From assembly GCF_021390515.1 (NCBI RefSeq), contig NZ_JAJUXI010000005.1, forward strand, positions 248,001 through 312,000: 64,000 bases of DNA, read 5' to 3'. The notes beneath the pieces are model-generated. The model saw nothing but the letters and a program-made list of their open reading frames with translations, had not been told where the DNA came from and searched no databases. Positions 34,201-42,433 of the stretch are shown here, in pieces. This stretch comes from Dyadobacter sp. CY326 (GTDB lineage Bacteria; Bacteroidota; Bacteroidia; Cytophagales; Spirosomataceae). The position numbers were made by a program, and so were the translations under genes. The stretch's first letter is position 1. Every line of letters starts with the position of its first letter.

Positions 34201-34629
34201 TTTGTGACCATGCTTGACTTGATTAAGAACGAGTTAGTCAGTCGCGGCATCAAGTTTGAATATCTTACCGGACAAACGAAGGACCGCGCCGTACGGGTTG
34301 AAAACTTCCAGAATAATGCAGAAGTCCGCGTTTTTCTCATCAGTTTGAAGGCAGGTGGAACTGGCCTAAATCTTACGGAAGCTGATTATGTGTATCTCGT
34401 GGACCCTTGGTGGAACCCGGCTGTTGAAAACCAGGCCATTGACCGCAGTTACCGGATCGGGCAAAAGAAAAATGTAATTGCCGTCCGGCTGATTTGTCCC
34501 GGGACCATTGAGGAGAAAATCATGGAATTGCAGGAATCGAAGAAAGAGCTGGCCGATGATCTGGTCAAAACGGATGCTTCGGTTCTGAAAACGCTGACTA
34601 AAAAAGATTTGCTGGGACTGGTCAGTTAA
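31243..34629 (+). CDS. SWIM zinc finger + SNF2 family ATPase/helicase
   Basis: A 1128-residue protein. The Met at 31243 is preferred over 31210, because 31210 would leave only 17 bases to the divergent isomerase start. Near residue 85 is a SWIM-like zinc motif (CACNAPKKRLCEH). The middle 500 residues are an uncharacterised bacterial SNF2-associated region. The ATPase has DDMGLGKT (Walker A), VPTSLIFNW, the DESQ box in LDESQAIKN, LTGTPIENN, and the C-terminal lobe motifs SLKAGGTGLNL and DRSYRIGQ. Family members remodel DNA-protein complexes or act with RNA polymerase. The 3' end overlaps the chitinase gene's stop by 4 bases. Confidence 0.94.
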   Translation: MKKNGPADSENQPDHNFVFQDFNLAQLSTTHILQNSSELPSTDRRGFFDIQPQDIDVDYAAFKIPANSTDQHKVVVRQNDHSLTIYCACNAPKKRLCEHQIQVLYNLNNRKDLRAFFDKKLRFEKIRVVAKDYGLENEADLDAFFQLGFVNKELEIKPKMKELIPVSQTSFAFLEHQWVGKPVIDIPVEEKQAENTKRFVVIGQHKYYEHFYFEIYEAPVTRDGKLKNPLTLLNPLDAIWKTQDPDIVKFYTAIAAFQNNFRKKQAETDLAGLKSIVKNPVSLSFFYHNPLISESVNAASLVLVKLEKSPVDMQLTIDNKDPFFQISGQLILNGVSLDLEKVKMRYDYFVLYLDSLHLIDNEDVLKTVEFFNAHNQKIIIHKSKFEEFRQNLLSKIESKIKITYSYLKPATPSQKIEQGFDKENEKIIYLEDFGNYVMITPVIKYGNVEVPVFSQKQIYSIDAHGNPFSVQRDESEELSFASAIIRQHPDFEDQLGREFFYLYKQRFLNENWFLNTFEEWRHQKITVLGFDKLTKIRLNPNKAQVSVNVISGINWFNTTANVRFGSQKVTLKNLHKAVKNRTKYVQLDDGSNGILPDEWIEKFTKYFEAGEIVGDVIQTSKMNFETVNEMYDSEALAQDVREQIAFYKSRFSDFETIEPVSIPQQLHASLREYQKQGLNWLNFLDDFGFGGCLADDMGLGKTLQIIAFLLIQREKQVQNTNLVIVPTSLIFNWQAEIEKFAPSLKVLTIYGSDRVKTVADFDRYEVILTSYGTLLSDVNFLKKYNFNYIILDESQAIKNPESQRYKAARLLNSRNKLVLTGTPIENNTFDIYGQLSFACPGLLGNKTQFRNHFSTPIDRFKDNDRARELQKRIDPFVLRRTKKQVATELPDKTEMVIYCEMGDEQRKVYNAYELEFYTFLNTKNEGDIARESLHVLQGLTKLRQICNSPALLNDHLYYGNASAKIETLLEQIESKSSQHKILVFSQFVTMLDLIKNELVSRGIKFEYLTGQTKDRAVRVENFQNNAEVRVFLISLKAGGTGLNLTEADYVYLVDPWWNPAVENQAIDRSYRIGQKKNVIAVRLICPGTIEEKIMELQESKKELADDLVKTDASVLKTLTKKDLLGLVS

Positions 34630-35756
34630 TCGAGGTTTTTGCTAATCTCATTGATTAGATATTCTTTTGGATCATTGAAATATTCCCAGAAAAATATCCC
34701 GGCCAGCTTATTCTTTTTGACATATTCACATTTGTCCTGGATTGATTTTTCGTCCTCGTACGAGATCAGCACTTTGGTCGAATCATTGAACAGATAAGGC
34801 GCTTTCGCCTTTTCGTCATAGAATTTTTTGTAACCATTCTGGTTGATCAATGTGTCCTTCAACTTGGTATAACCGCCTCCCTGAACTGCCTTAATGCGCT
34901 TTTCACCCAATCCGTGGTTGTTTGCCGAGGCGGCCTCCCAGCCTTTCCCGTAAAATGCAGCGCCTAACACAATCTTGCTCGCCGGAACGCCGGCAGCCAT
35001 GAAGTTTTTTACGGAACGATCAGCAGAAGAACCATCTTCACCGTCACCATAATCGTACAAATTGGTGTGATGCCCGACAGTGCCATTTTTGCCGCCGTAA
35101 TCGTAGGTCATAATAAAGACATAATCCAGAAACGGATGCGCAAGGCCCATTTCGGTGTTATCGACAAACGATTTCGAGCCGCCTACTGCGGTGGTCAGCT
35201 GATAATCACGGCTTTTCTCTTTTTCCAACATGTCCAGTTCCTCGCGGATTGCCTTGAACATTAATGTAAAATTCTGCTTGTCCTCCGGCCTGAAAACGTT
35301 GCCTTCTTCGCCCCGCATGGCAGGATATTCCCAGTCAATGTCCACGCCGTCGAGATTGAATTTCCGGACAATGTCAACGCTGGATTTTGCAAACTTTCTG
35401 CGGGATGTTTCGGTCAGGACAGCGTCGGAAAAGTTTTCGCTCCATGACCAGCCGCCGATTGAAATCAAGATTTTGAGATCCGGATTTTTCGCCGCCTTCA
35501 TTTCATTGAGCTTCCGGAAGTTGGTTGAATCCGTCGCCAAGTTGGTCAGGACGGCCAGGCTGTCCTGCACATTGACAAATGCATAATTAATGTGCGTCAA
35601 CTTTTCCGCGTCGATATCTTCCGTTTTAACGAGCCCGCGAAAGCCGCCAACATAACCGTTGACAATGTATTTCTTCTTTTTTTGGGCAAAAGTGAAGGCG
35701 GGGCAAATTGCCGAAAGACCCAATGCAAGAAGCAAAAGGTTGCGTAAAGATTTCAT
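34626..35756 (-). CDS. Secreted glycoside hydrolase family 18 (chitinase)
   Basis: A 376-residue protein with a signal peptide ending near AFTFAQ. The GH18 signature DGVDIDWE is at 136-143, with Glu143 the catalytic acid; SIGGWSWSENF and MTYDYGGKNG are further conserved barrel strands. It should cleave beta-1,4-linked N-acetylglucosamine polymers or peptidoglycan-like glycans. There is no T9SS tail. It follows the FN3/T9SS gene by 23 bases, so the two are likely one operon, together with corA upstream. Confidence 0.95.
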   Translation of the reverse strand: MKSLRNLLLLALGLSAICPAFTFAQKKKKYIVNGYVGGFRGLVKTEDIDAEKLTHINYAFVNVQDSLAVLTNLATDSTNFRKLNEMKAAKNPDLKILISIGGWSWSENFSDAVLTETSRRKFAKSSVDIVRKFNLDGVDIDWEYPAMRGEEGNVFRPEDKQNFTLMFKAIREELDMLEKEKSRDYQLTTAVGGSKSFVDNTEMGLAHPFLDYVFIMTYDYGGKNGTVGHHTNLYDYGDGEDGSSADRSVKNFMAAGVPASKIVLGAAFYGKGWEAASANNHGLGEKRIKAVQGGGYTKLKDTLINQNGYKKFYDEKAKAPYLFNDSTKVLISYEDEKSIQDKCEYVKKNKLAGIFFWEYFNDPKEYLINEISKNLD

Positions 35757-35779
35757 AAAGCTGGATTTAGGAGATGATA

Positions 35780-36940
35780 TCAGTAAAGGGCAATTTTGCG
35801 CGAAATTACTTCCTTGTCGGTGACGATGCGCACGATATAAATGCCCGCTGAAAGGCTGCTTATGTTGGTTTGTGAAAATGCGCCGATGTTTTCCTCCCTG
35901 AGTTGGACGCCGCGCAGGTCGTAAATTTGCAGCAATGCAGCGCTTGATCTGCTGAGTTCCGTAAAAATTGTTTTGTCAAAAACATAGACAAGATGCTTGT
36001 CGGCAACGGGTTCTACGCCCGTGATAATCGAATTGGCAAGCACAATGGAAACCAGACTATAAGGTGAACTTCCGCCAGCATTCACGGCTTTAATACGGTA
36101 ATAATGATCGATTCTGGCCAGCGAATCCGTGTCTTGAAATTGCAGCACATTGGCCGCAACCTTTCCAATCTGAACATATTGGTTGTCACCGGCCGAACGC
36201 TCGATAATCACTTCTTTTGTGTTTGCCGAAACCGGCGACCAGCGTAATTGAACCAAATCAGGTGCAATGGGCACGGCTGTGAAATTTTCCGGGCGGTCCG
36301 GAACGGGAATGTTTTGGGTTTTGGCAGAAACAATGTCGCTATATGGTGAATTTCCGGCCGCATTGATCGCCCTGATCCTGTAAAAATAATCGGTTGCAGG
36401 TGCTAATCCGGTGTTTTGGAACGTCACGGCATTGGCTGCGAGGTCGGCAATTTTTGAGAAGGTTTTTCCGTCCAATGATCTTTCGAGCTGGAAACCGCTT
36501 TCGTTGTTAGATGCATCCGCCCAGGTAAGATTAATCTGCGAAATGGAAACGGCCGTTGCGGTCAGGTTTTCAGGCGCGACCGGCGCAAGAAGCAATGTTG
36601 TGGCACTCGCAATGTTGCTGTATGCAGACTTCGCAGCCGTATTTTTGGCCAAAATCCTGAACCAGTATTTTGTTGAAGCCGCCAGTCCGGTGTTTTGAAA
36701 AGTCTTCACATTCGCAGCAACATCGGCAATTTTTACAAACTTCAAACCATCCAATGATCTTTCCAGCTCAAAACCTGTCTCGTTGGTCGCATTGTCCGTC
36801 CAGGTAAGGTTGATTTGCGTTGCCGAAACAGCAGTTGCAGTCAAAGCAGCAGGCGCTTTTGGAACGACCACGACCTGCGCTGCAAGCTGCGTGATCGATA
36901 TCAGAAAAAAGAAAATGTATTTAATAAAATCAAAATTCAT
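35780..36940 (-). CDS. Secreted triple fibronectin-III protein with T9SS sorting domain
   Basis: A 386-residue protein: signal peptide (about 1-21), three fibronectin type III domains (about 30-118, 123-211, 216-303) and a C-terminal type A sorting domain (about 310-386; GVQLREENIG, ISSLSAGIYIVRI, SRKIALY). Domains 1 and 2 are close copies (TATAVSATQINLTW/TATAVSISQINLTW; FQNTGLA in both). No catalytic domain is present, so it is probably a surface-attached adhesin or a carbohydrate-binding partner of the chitinase encoded 23 bases downstream. The repeats are also visible in the DNA. Confidence 0.93.
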   Translation of the reverse strand: MNFDFIKYIFFFLISITQLAAQVVVVPKAPAALTATAVSATQINLTWTDNATNETGFELERSLDGLKFVKIADVAANVKTFQNTGLAASTKYWFRILAKNTAAKSAYSNIASATTLLLAPVAPENLTATAVSISQINLTWADASNNESGFQLERSLDGKTFSKIADLAANAVTFQNTGLAPATDYFYRIRAINAAGNSPYSDIVSAKTQNIPVPDRPENFTAVPIAPDLVQLRWSPVSANTKEVIIERSAGDNQYVQIGKVAANVLQFQDTDSLARIDHYYRIKAVNAGGSSPYSLVSIVLANSIITGVEPVADKHLVYVFDKTIFTELSRSSAALLQIYDLRGVQLREENIGAFSQTNISSLSAGIYIVRIVTDKEVISRKIALY

Positions 36941-36986
36941 AGGTTAATAAAAAGGCGATTTTCACAAAAATTTAATGTTAAGATTC

Positions 36987-37889
36987 TCACAACCAGCCTT
37001 TTTTCTTAAACCAGGCATAAATCCCGACTGTAATAAAGACCATCAAAATCATAACTGCTGGATAGCCATATTTCATCCGCAGCTCGGGCATAAATTCGAA
37101 ATTCATTCCATAAATGCCGACAATGAATGTCAGCGGCATGAAGAAAACTGAAAACAATGTCAATACGCGTACGATCTCGTTGGTTCGCTGGGACGAAATC
37201 GAAAAATAGATCATGACAAGCTGGTTCATGTTTTCAAAAAGCGTGTCATAAATATTCTGCATTTTCACGAAAAGGTCGCGCGTGTCGCGCGTGTAAGCAT
37301 TGGTGTGCTCAGGATCGTCCATCTTATCCACGATTTCGTGCGACAGCATGATCACGCGCCGGGTCACTTCCACCCTTCTGCGTAAATAATACAGGCTTTT
37401 GAGCAATGACGCTTTTCGATTTTTGAGAAACATATTTTCCTCATAATATTCAATGTCACGCGTAAGCTTGGCCGACGGCTCTTCGTATGTGCTGAGACAG
37501 CTTTTTATAATTTCGTTTACCAGCTGATGCGTGTCCTTGCAAGCGTGCTGCGTAATCTGGTTTTCACGAATAAGTTCTGGCGCCGACCACGGTTTACGGT
37601 GCAGCGTGATCACTTTTTCGGGAAACATGAAAACGGCGACTTTGTCTGTAAGCTCAGGGACCGTGTCGGCTTCGGTGGCGACGGACTCGGAATGCATGCG
37701 GAAAATGATGAATGCATAACCCGCCACGGTTTCATATTTTGGAAGGTGATCTGGCTGGCTCCAGTCTTTAATGGAGGATTCGTGAAACGCATGTTTTTTG
37801 CTTAATTCTGCAAGTTCTGCATCATCGGGGTCGGTAACATCAATCCATTCAAAGGGATATTTGGAACCTTCGGCAATCATTTTAATCAT
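36987..37889 (-). CDS. corA: CorA-family magnesium/divalent cation transporter
   Basis: A 300-residue protein. The N-terminal cytoplasmic domain is mixed alpha/beta, followed by a long helix region. The two C-terminal transmembrane segments flank the hallmark YGMNF at 260-264, with MPLTFIVGI before it and KYGYPAVMILMVFITVGIYAWF after it. The C-terminus is basic (KKKGW). CorA pentamers carry Mg2+ into the cell. It precedes the FN3/T9SS gene by 46 bases. Confidence 0.95.
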   Translation of the reverse strand: MIKMIAEGSKYPFEWIDVTDPDDAELAELSKKHAFHESSIKDWSQPDHLPKYETVAGYAFIIFRMHSESVATEADTVPELTDKVAVFMFPEKVITLHRKPWSAPELIRENQITQHACKDTHQLVNEIIKSCLSTYEEPSAKLTRDIEYYEENMFLKNRKASLLKSLYYLRRRVEVTRRVIMLSHEIVDKMDDPEHTNAYTRDTRDLFVKMQNIYDTLFENMNQLVMIYFSISSQRTNEIVRVLTLFSVFFMPLTFIVGIYGMNFEFMPELRMKYGYPAVMILMVFITVGIYAWFKKKGWL

Positions 37890-38125
37890 AAATCAATTTG
37901 TCGGGCTTAGCATGACCAGCCTCAGAAAGTAAGTTATAAAACCATTGAAATGCAAACTGTGGCAACGGGAGACGGACTTGCCAACTGTGAAAATGTTTAC
38001 TCATGAACGGTTGCGCATTGCGGTTTGGGTGCACATTCCGGAAAACAGGCGGACACTTGCGGCATTGGCACATGCTTTTACTGCCCCGGGCTTTCACAAT
38101 AATCAACTACTAAAATCATTACATT

Positions 38126-38983
38126 ATGGATTATCAAATTCAAACCGGCGGACAGACGCAAGACTCACAGCCCGGCATAGAACAGGAAATGACCCCGGCA
38201 CCCGTTTTTATTCGTGAAAATTATCGCGGAAGTGGAAAGTTGGAAGGAAAATCAGCATTGATAACGGGTGGCGATAGCGGAATTGGTCGCGCTGTGGCGG
38301 TGCATTTTGCACGCGAAGGAGCCGATGTGGCCATTGTTTATCTGGAAGAAGATGAGGATGCGCAGGAGACCAAATCGCTCGTTGAGGCGGAAGGACAGCG
38401 ATGTCTGCTGATCCCGGGCGATGTGCGCGAGGAAGCGTTTTGCAAAGAGGCAGTTTCTCGTGTTGTGAATGAATTTGGCAAATTGAACATTTTGGTAAAC
38501 AATGCAGCCGAACAGCATCCGAAAGAAGATATAAGAGAAATTACTGCGAATCAGCTGCATGACACGTTTGCCACCAACATTTTTGCATTTTTCTTTTTCA
38601 CGCAGGCTGCGCTCGAACACTTGCACGAAGGCGACGCTATCATTAACACTGCGTCCGTAACTGCATATCATGGCAGTCCGGCGTTACTCGATTACTCATC
38701 CACAAAAGGCGCCATTGTGGCTTTCACAAGATCGCTGGCAGGATCGCTTGCTGAGAAAAAAATTATTGTAAATGCTGTGGCTCCCGGCCCGATCTGGACA
38801 CCGTTGATCCCGGCAACATTCAATGCAGAAAAAGTGGAAAAATTCGGAAAGGACACGCCGCTCAAACGGCCTGGACAACCTGCCGAAGTTGCACCATGTT
38901 ATGTATTTCTAGCTTGTGAAGATGCTTCTTATATGAGCGGACAAGTGCTGCATCCCAATGGCGGACAGGTGGTTAACGGATAA
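38126..38983 (+). CDS. SDR-family oxidoreductase, general-stress type
   Basis: A 285-residue protein with a 35-residue N-terminal extension typical of the YhdF/YdaD/YghA subgroup, then ALITGGDSGIGRAV (cofactor site), NNAAEQHP, the catalytic Ser in NTASVTAYHG and YSSTKGA (Tyr/Lys), ending YMSGQVLHPNGGQ. Members are induced by general stress and use NAD(P) with unknown natural substrates. The gene is monocistronic, with a terminator 7 bases after the stop. Confidence 0.93.
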   Translation: MDYQIQTGGQTQDSQPGIEQEMTPAPVFIRENYRGSGKLEGKSALITGGDSGIGRAVAVHFAREGADVAIVYLEEDEDAQETKSLVEAEGQRCLLIPGDVREEAFCKEAVSRVVNEFGKLNILVNNAAEQHPKEDIREITANQLHDTFATNIFAFFFFTQAALEHLHEGDAIINTASVTAYHGSPALLDYSSTKGAIVAFTRSLAGSLAEKKIIVNAVAPGPIWTPLIPATFNAEKVEKFGKDTPLKRPGQPAEVAPCYVFLACEDASYMSGQVLHPNGGQVVNG

Positions 38984-38990
38984 CCAAACA

Positions 38991-39023
38991 AAAGCGGAGG
39001 CAAATAATTTGCCTCCGCTTTTT
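38991..39023. terminator. Bidirectional Rho-independent terminator
   Basis: AAAGCGGAGGCAAAT (38991-39005) pairs with ATTTGCCTCCGCTTT (39007-39021), with T runs on the plus strand after it and on the minus strand as well. It serves the stress SDR and the hybrid kinase, whose stop codon at 39022 overlaps its edge. Confidence 0.9.
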
Positions 39024-42000
39024 AATAAACTTCAATTTCATTTCCCTGGAAAAGCCACTTCTGAATCGTGTTATGCAGCGTATCTTTAACGACTGGCTTC
39101 GTCAGATAATCATCCATTCCGGCGTCAATGCATTTTTCCCGTTCGCCTACGACGGTTCCTGCTGTGAGCGCAATGATGGGAATGCGCTTGCCTGATTCCA
39201 GAATTCTGATTTGCCGCGTTGCTTCATAACCATTCATTTCCGGCATTTGAATGTCCATGAAAATAATGTCTGGGTCTGTTTCTTTATACAACCGAATGGC
39301 TTCGTTCCCGTTATTGGCCTCCACCATGGTCACATTGGAAAGGATTTTTCCCAACATTGTTTTTACCAAAAGCATATTAATCTTGTGGTCTTCGGCAATC
39401 AGGACAACAAACTTGTCTGCACCTTTCTGGCCAGTGTCAATCGGGCCGCCTTCCGAATCCGATTTAAAAACCGCATCGTTTGTCGCATAAATCTGCGAAA
39501 GCATTGAAAACAATTGCTGTATTTTGACCGGCTTTAATAAGGAATGAAGCACGTTAAGCTCGGCGAGCGCCAAATTATTGGCTTCTTCATCAAAAGAATT
39601 ATTGAGCAAAATCACGGGTTGATTTCGCATCTTGCCCGAAGCATTGCGCAGCTTGCGAATGGTCTCAATCCCATCCATCTCAGGCATTTGGCAGTCCATA
39701 AGCACAACGTCGAACGTCGGATCGGTGGCCAATTTTTCCAGAGCCGCAAATCCATTTGAAACATATTCTGACGCTATGCCCTTGTTGTTTAGCATATCAG
39801 TGAGAATATCCCCGTTGTGAACGTTGTCATCCACAATCAGGACCTTCTTAATGTCGTCTATATTGTCCCAAACAAACTCATCGCCATCGGGCACGAGCCT
39901 GAAAGTCACGTCAAAAAAGAATGTGCTTCCTGTTTCGGTCCTGCTGTTGAGTTGCAGCTTGCTTCCCATCAGTTCGAGCAGGTTATTGGAAATCGTCAGC
40001 CCCAGGCCGGTGCCGCCGAAGCGTTTGGTTGTTGAGGAGTCTTCCTGAGAAAACGCGTCGAAGATGCGCCGCTGGTTTTTTGGGGCAATGCCAATTCCTG
40101 TGTCTCTGACAGAAAATCTGAATGTTGTTTCCTGTTCGTTTAGGCGCTCTAAAACCTCTATTTTCAATTCAATTTCGCCATTCATTGTGAATTTGACGGC
40201 GTTACTCAGCAAGTTTGCCAAAATCTGTTTCAACCGCACCGAGTCGGCCCAGACATAATGCGGAATGTCGGCCGGAATGTTCAGCAGCATTTCCAGTTGC
40301 TTTTGCTGCGCCTGGTAAGTGAGCATGTCCGCAACTTGTCCGCATAGCGTGAGCAAATCGGTTTTTTCATAACGGAGCTCCAATTTGCCCGCCTCTATTT
40401 TTGAGAAATCGAGAATGTCATTGATAATTTCAAGCAATGAATTAGCCGATTGGAAAACCATGGACATGTATTGCTGCTGCGTTTCGTCCAGGGCGGTTTT
40501 CATCAATAGGTCCGTAAAACCGATCACACCGTTGAGCGGTGTCCGGATTTCATGACTCATATTGGCCAAAAATTCCGATTTGAGCTTGCTTGCCGACTCG
40601 GCCTGCTGGCTTGCTGTGAGCAGTTCGAGCTCTGCCTGCTTCCTTAATGTAATATCCCTGATTACGGCTTGTATGATTTGAGAGCCGTTAATGTTGGTGA
40701 GGTTTAAAAGCACTTCCGCAACGAAACTTTCGCTATCCGCTCCGAAACGTTTGAAAACCCATTCGAAATTATGACTTCCTTTTTCATAGACAGCCTCCAA
40801 ATTTTCCTTGGCAAGATCGGTAAGCTGCTCGTAAGAAGAATAGGTCGCAAAAGCCAGTTCTTCATGAGATTTGCCAACCAGGCCATTTACCGAGGTAAGT
40901 CCAAACATTTTCAATGCTGCCGGGTTGCAATCCAGGTAACCCTCCCGGTCAAAAAGCACCACCGCGTCACTCGTCGAATCGTACAAGCTGCGAAACTTGG
41001 CTTCCGAATTCATGATGGCCTCCTCGGAACGCTTGCGACGGGTTATATCGCGTTCAATGGCAACGAAATTTGTGCATTGCCCTTTGTCATTAAATACAGG
41101 CGTTATTTTCAAATCGACCCAATAGCGCTCGCCACTCCTATTGTAACATAAAATCTCCGCTTGCACGATCCGATAAGCCTTGCATTCTTCGTAAATCCAG
41201 GCAATCGTGTCCATATCCGTTTCCGGGCCGCATAGTAACTCGGTCGGGTCCAGGCCTTTCACTTCGCCGCGCTTGTAGCCCGTCTGATTTTCATAAGCTT
41301 TGTTGACCCACGTAATGCGCCCTTTGCTGTCGGTTATTACAATATAGTCTGTTGTGTTCGAAGCCACGATCGCCAGCTCCTTCAAGCGCTCGCGCGAGCG
41401 GCGTAACTCGGTGATGTTGTGACTCGTAAGTATGATGTCCTTGCTGTCAGAATCAATGTTTGCGCTGGTGTTGCTCCAAGACCACGTTCCGTTTTTATGC
41501 AGAATCCGGTGTTCAATGCCGCCCTTGATCGGCACATTCGTTTGCACTGTTTTCAGCAATGCAGCTTTGCAGGTTTCAAGATCATCCTCATGGACATATT
41601 CCGTAAAAGAGCGTCCCAACGTTTCCTTGATCGTATAACCATATACTTTTGTCCAGCTTGGCGAGACATAAGTGAGAATAAGCTCAGGCGTCAGCGTAAA
41701 AAGGACATCTTGGACATTGGAAACCAATACGGATAAATCTTGCTCCGTTTTCAACTTTTGCGTGATGTCGTAACCAATGCAGAAAATCTCGTTTACAACG
41801 CCAGACTCGTCGGTTAACCCGGTAAATTCCCATTGCGTGGTGTTGATGCCGGCGAATTGTGAAATTTTCCGCAGCGTAACCGGGTGGGGTTTGCCTGGAT
41901 TTATAAAGCACAGATTGCCAACTTGGATACATTTCTCAATGTCCTCAGGAACAACACCCATTAAGGAGGATTTGCCGACAATATCTTCCTGCGCGATGCC

Positions 42001-42144
42001 GTAAAATTCACAAAAACAATTGTTTACAAATGTATAATTGCCTTCCAGGTCCGTGCGGACAATGTACATGGTGCGGCTATTCAAAAAACTCTGAAATAAT
42101 TGAGAGTTGCTTGGGTATTTGTGTTTTTCTCTTTCCTCAGACAT
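39022..42144 (-). CDS. Multi-PAS hybrid histidine kinase with two receiver domains
   Basis: A 1040-residue soluble hybrid kinase. Four PAS domains lie at about 15-130, 133-250, 258-372 and 376-500, then HisKA with phospho-acceptor His531 (NMSHEIRTPLNGVIGF), HATPase_c (LANLLSNAVKFT, DTGIGIAP, FGGTGLGLTISNNL), a first receiver with Asp817 (VLMDCQMPEMDG) and a second with Asp964 (IFMDIQMPEMNG). There is no HPt or DNA-binding domain and no output gene beside it, so it should relay to a separate HPt protein. It shares a terminator with the stress SDR. Confidence 0.95.
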   Translation of the reverse strand: MSEEREKHKYPSNSQLFQSFLNSRTMYIVRTDLEGNYTFVNNCFCEFYGIAQEDIVGKSSLMGVVPEDIEKCIQVGNLCFINPGKPHPVTLRKISQFAGINTTQWEFTGLTDESGVVNEIFCIGYDITQKLKTEQDLSVLVSNVQDVLFTLTPELILTYVSPSWTKVYGYTIKETLGRSFTEYVHEDDLETCKAALLKTVQTNVPIKGGIEHRILHKNGTWSWSNTSANIDSDSKDIILTSHNITELRRSRERLKELAIVASNTTDYIVITDSKGRITWVNKAYENQTGYKRGEVKGLDPTELLCGPETDMDTIAWIYEECKAYRIVQAEILCYNRSGERYWVDLKITPVFNDKGQCTNFVAIERDITRRKRSEEAIMNSEAKFRSLYDSTSDAVVLFDREGYLDCNPAALKMFGLTSVNGLVGKSHEELAFATYSSYEQLTDLAKENLEAVYEKGSHNFEWVFKRFGADSESFVAEVLLNLTNINGSQIIQAVIRDITLRKQAELELLTASQQAESASKLKSEFLANMSHEIRTPLNGVIGFTDLLMKTALDETQQQYMSMVFQSANSLLEIINDILDFSKIEAGKLELRYEKTDLLTLCGQVADMLTYQAQQKQLEMLLNIPADIPHYVWADSVRLKQILANLLSNAVKFTMNGEIELKIEVLERLNEQETTFRFSVRDTGIGIAPKNQRRIFDAFSQEDSSTTKRFGGTGLGLTISNNLLELMGSKLQLNSRTETGSTFFFDVTFRLVPDGDEFVWDNIDDIKKVLIVDDNVHNGDILTDMLNNKGIASEYVSNGFAALEKLATDPTFDVVLMDCQMPEMDGIETIRKLRNASGKMRNQPVILLNNSFDEEANNLALAELNVLHSLLKPVKIQQLFSMLSQIYATNDAVFKSDSEGGPIDTGQKGADKFVVLIAEDHKINMLLVKTMLGKILSNVTMVEANNGNEAIRLYKETDPDIIFMDIQMPEMNGYEATRQIRILESGKRIPIIALTAGTVVGEREKCIDAGMDDYLTKPVVKDTLHNTIQKWLFQGNEIEVY

Positions 42145-42433
42145 CTATTTTTCGAAGGGTTTACGACCGATGTGATCGAATTTAAGCGTCAGCATATAGT
42201 TGGTTACAGCCTTACAAGATAGCTTTTATTTAATTACATTAACTCTTGAAATGAGCATGTTTGTAATACTTTTATCCTGCGGTGCAAATAACTTCTACAA
42301 ATTGTAAAAAACCTTCATTTTTCATCAACATTTTAGAATACTTTGCCACTTTCAGGATTAATTGTGCGTGAAAACTTCTATTTTGACATTCGGAAATCGT
42401 TTACCTGCTGATTAAATATTTTACTACGACGTT

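Noticed and set aside
31243..34629. Anti-phage defence island around the SNF2 helicase
   Set aside because: The neighbours are an isomerase, a DUF481 protein, a chitinase and CorA; no nuclease, methylase or other defence gene accompanies it.
37945..38217. 90-codon plus-strand frame before the stress SDR
   Set aside because: It runs out of frame into the start of a clear SDR gene and has no known motif.
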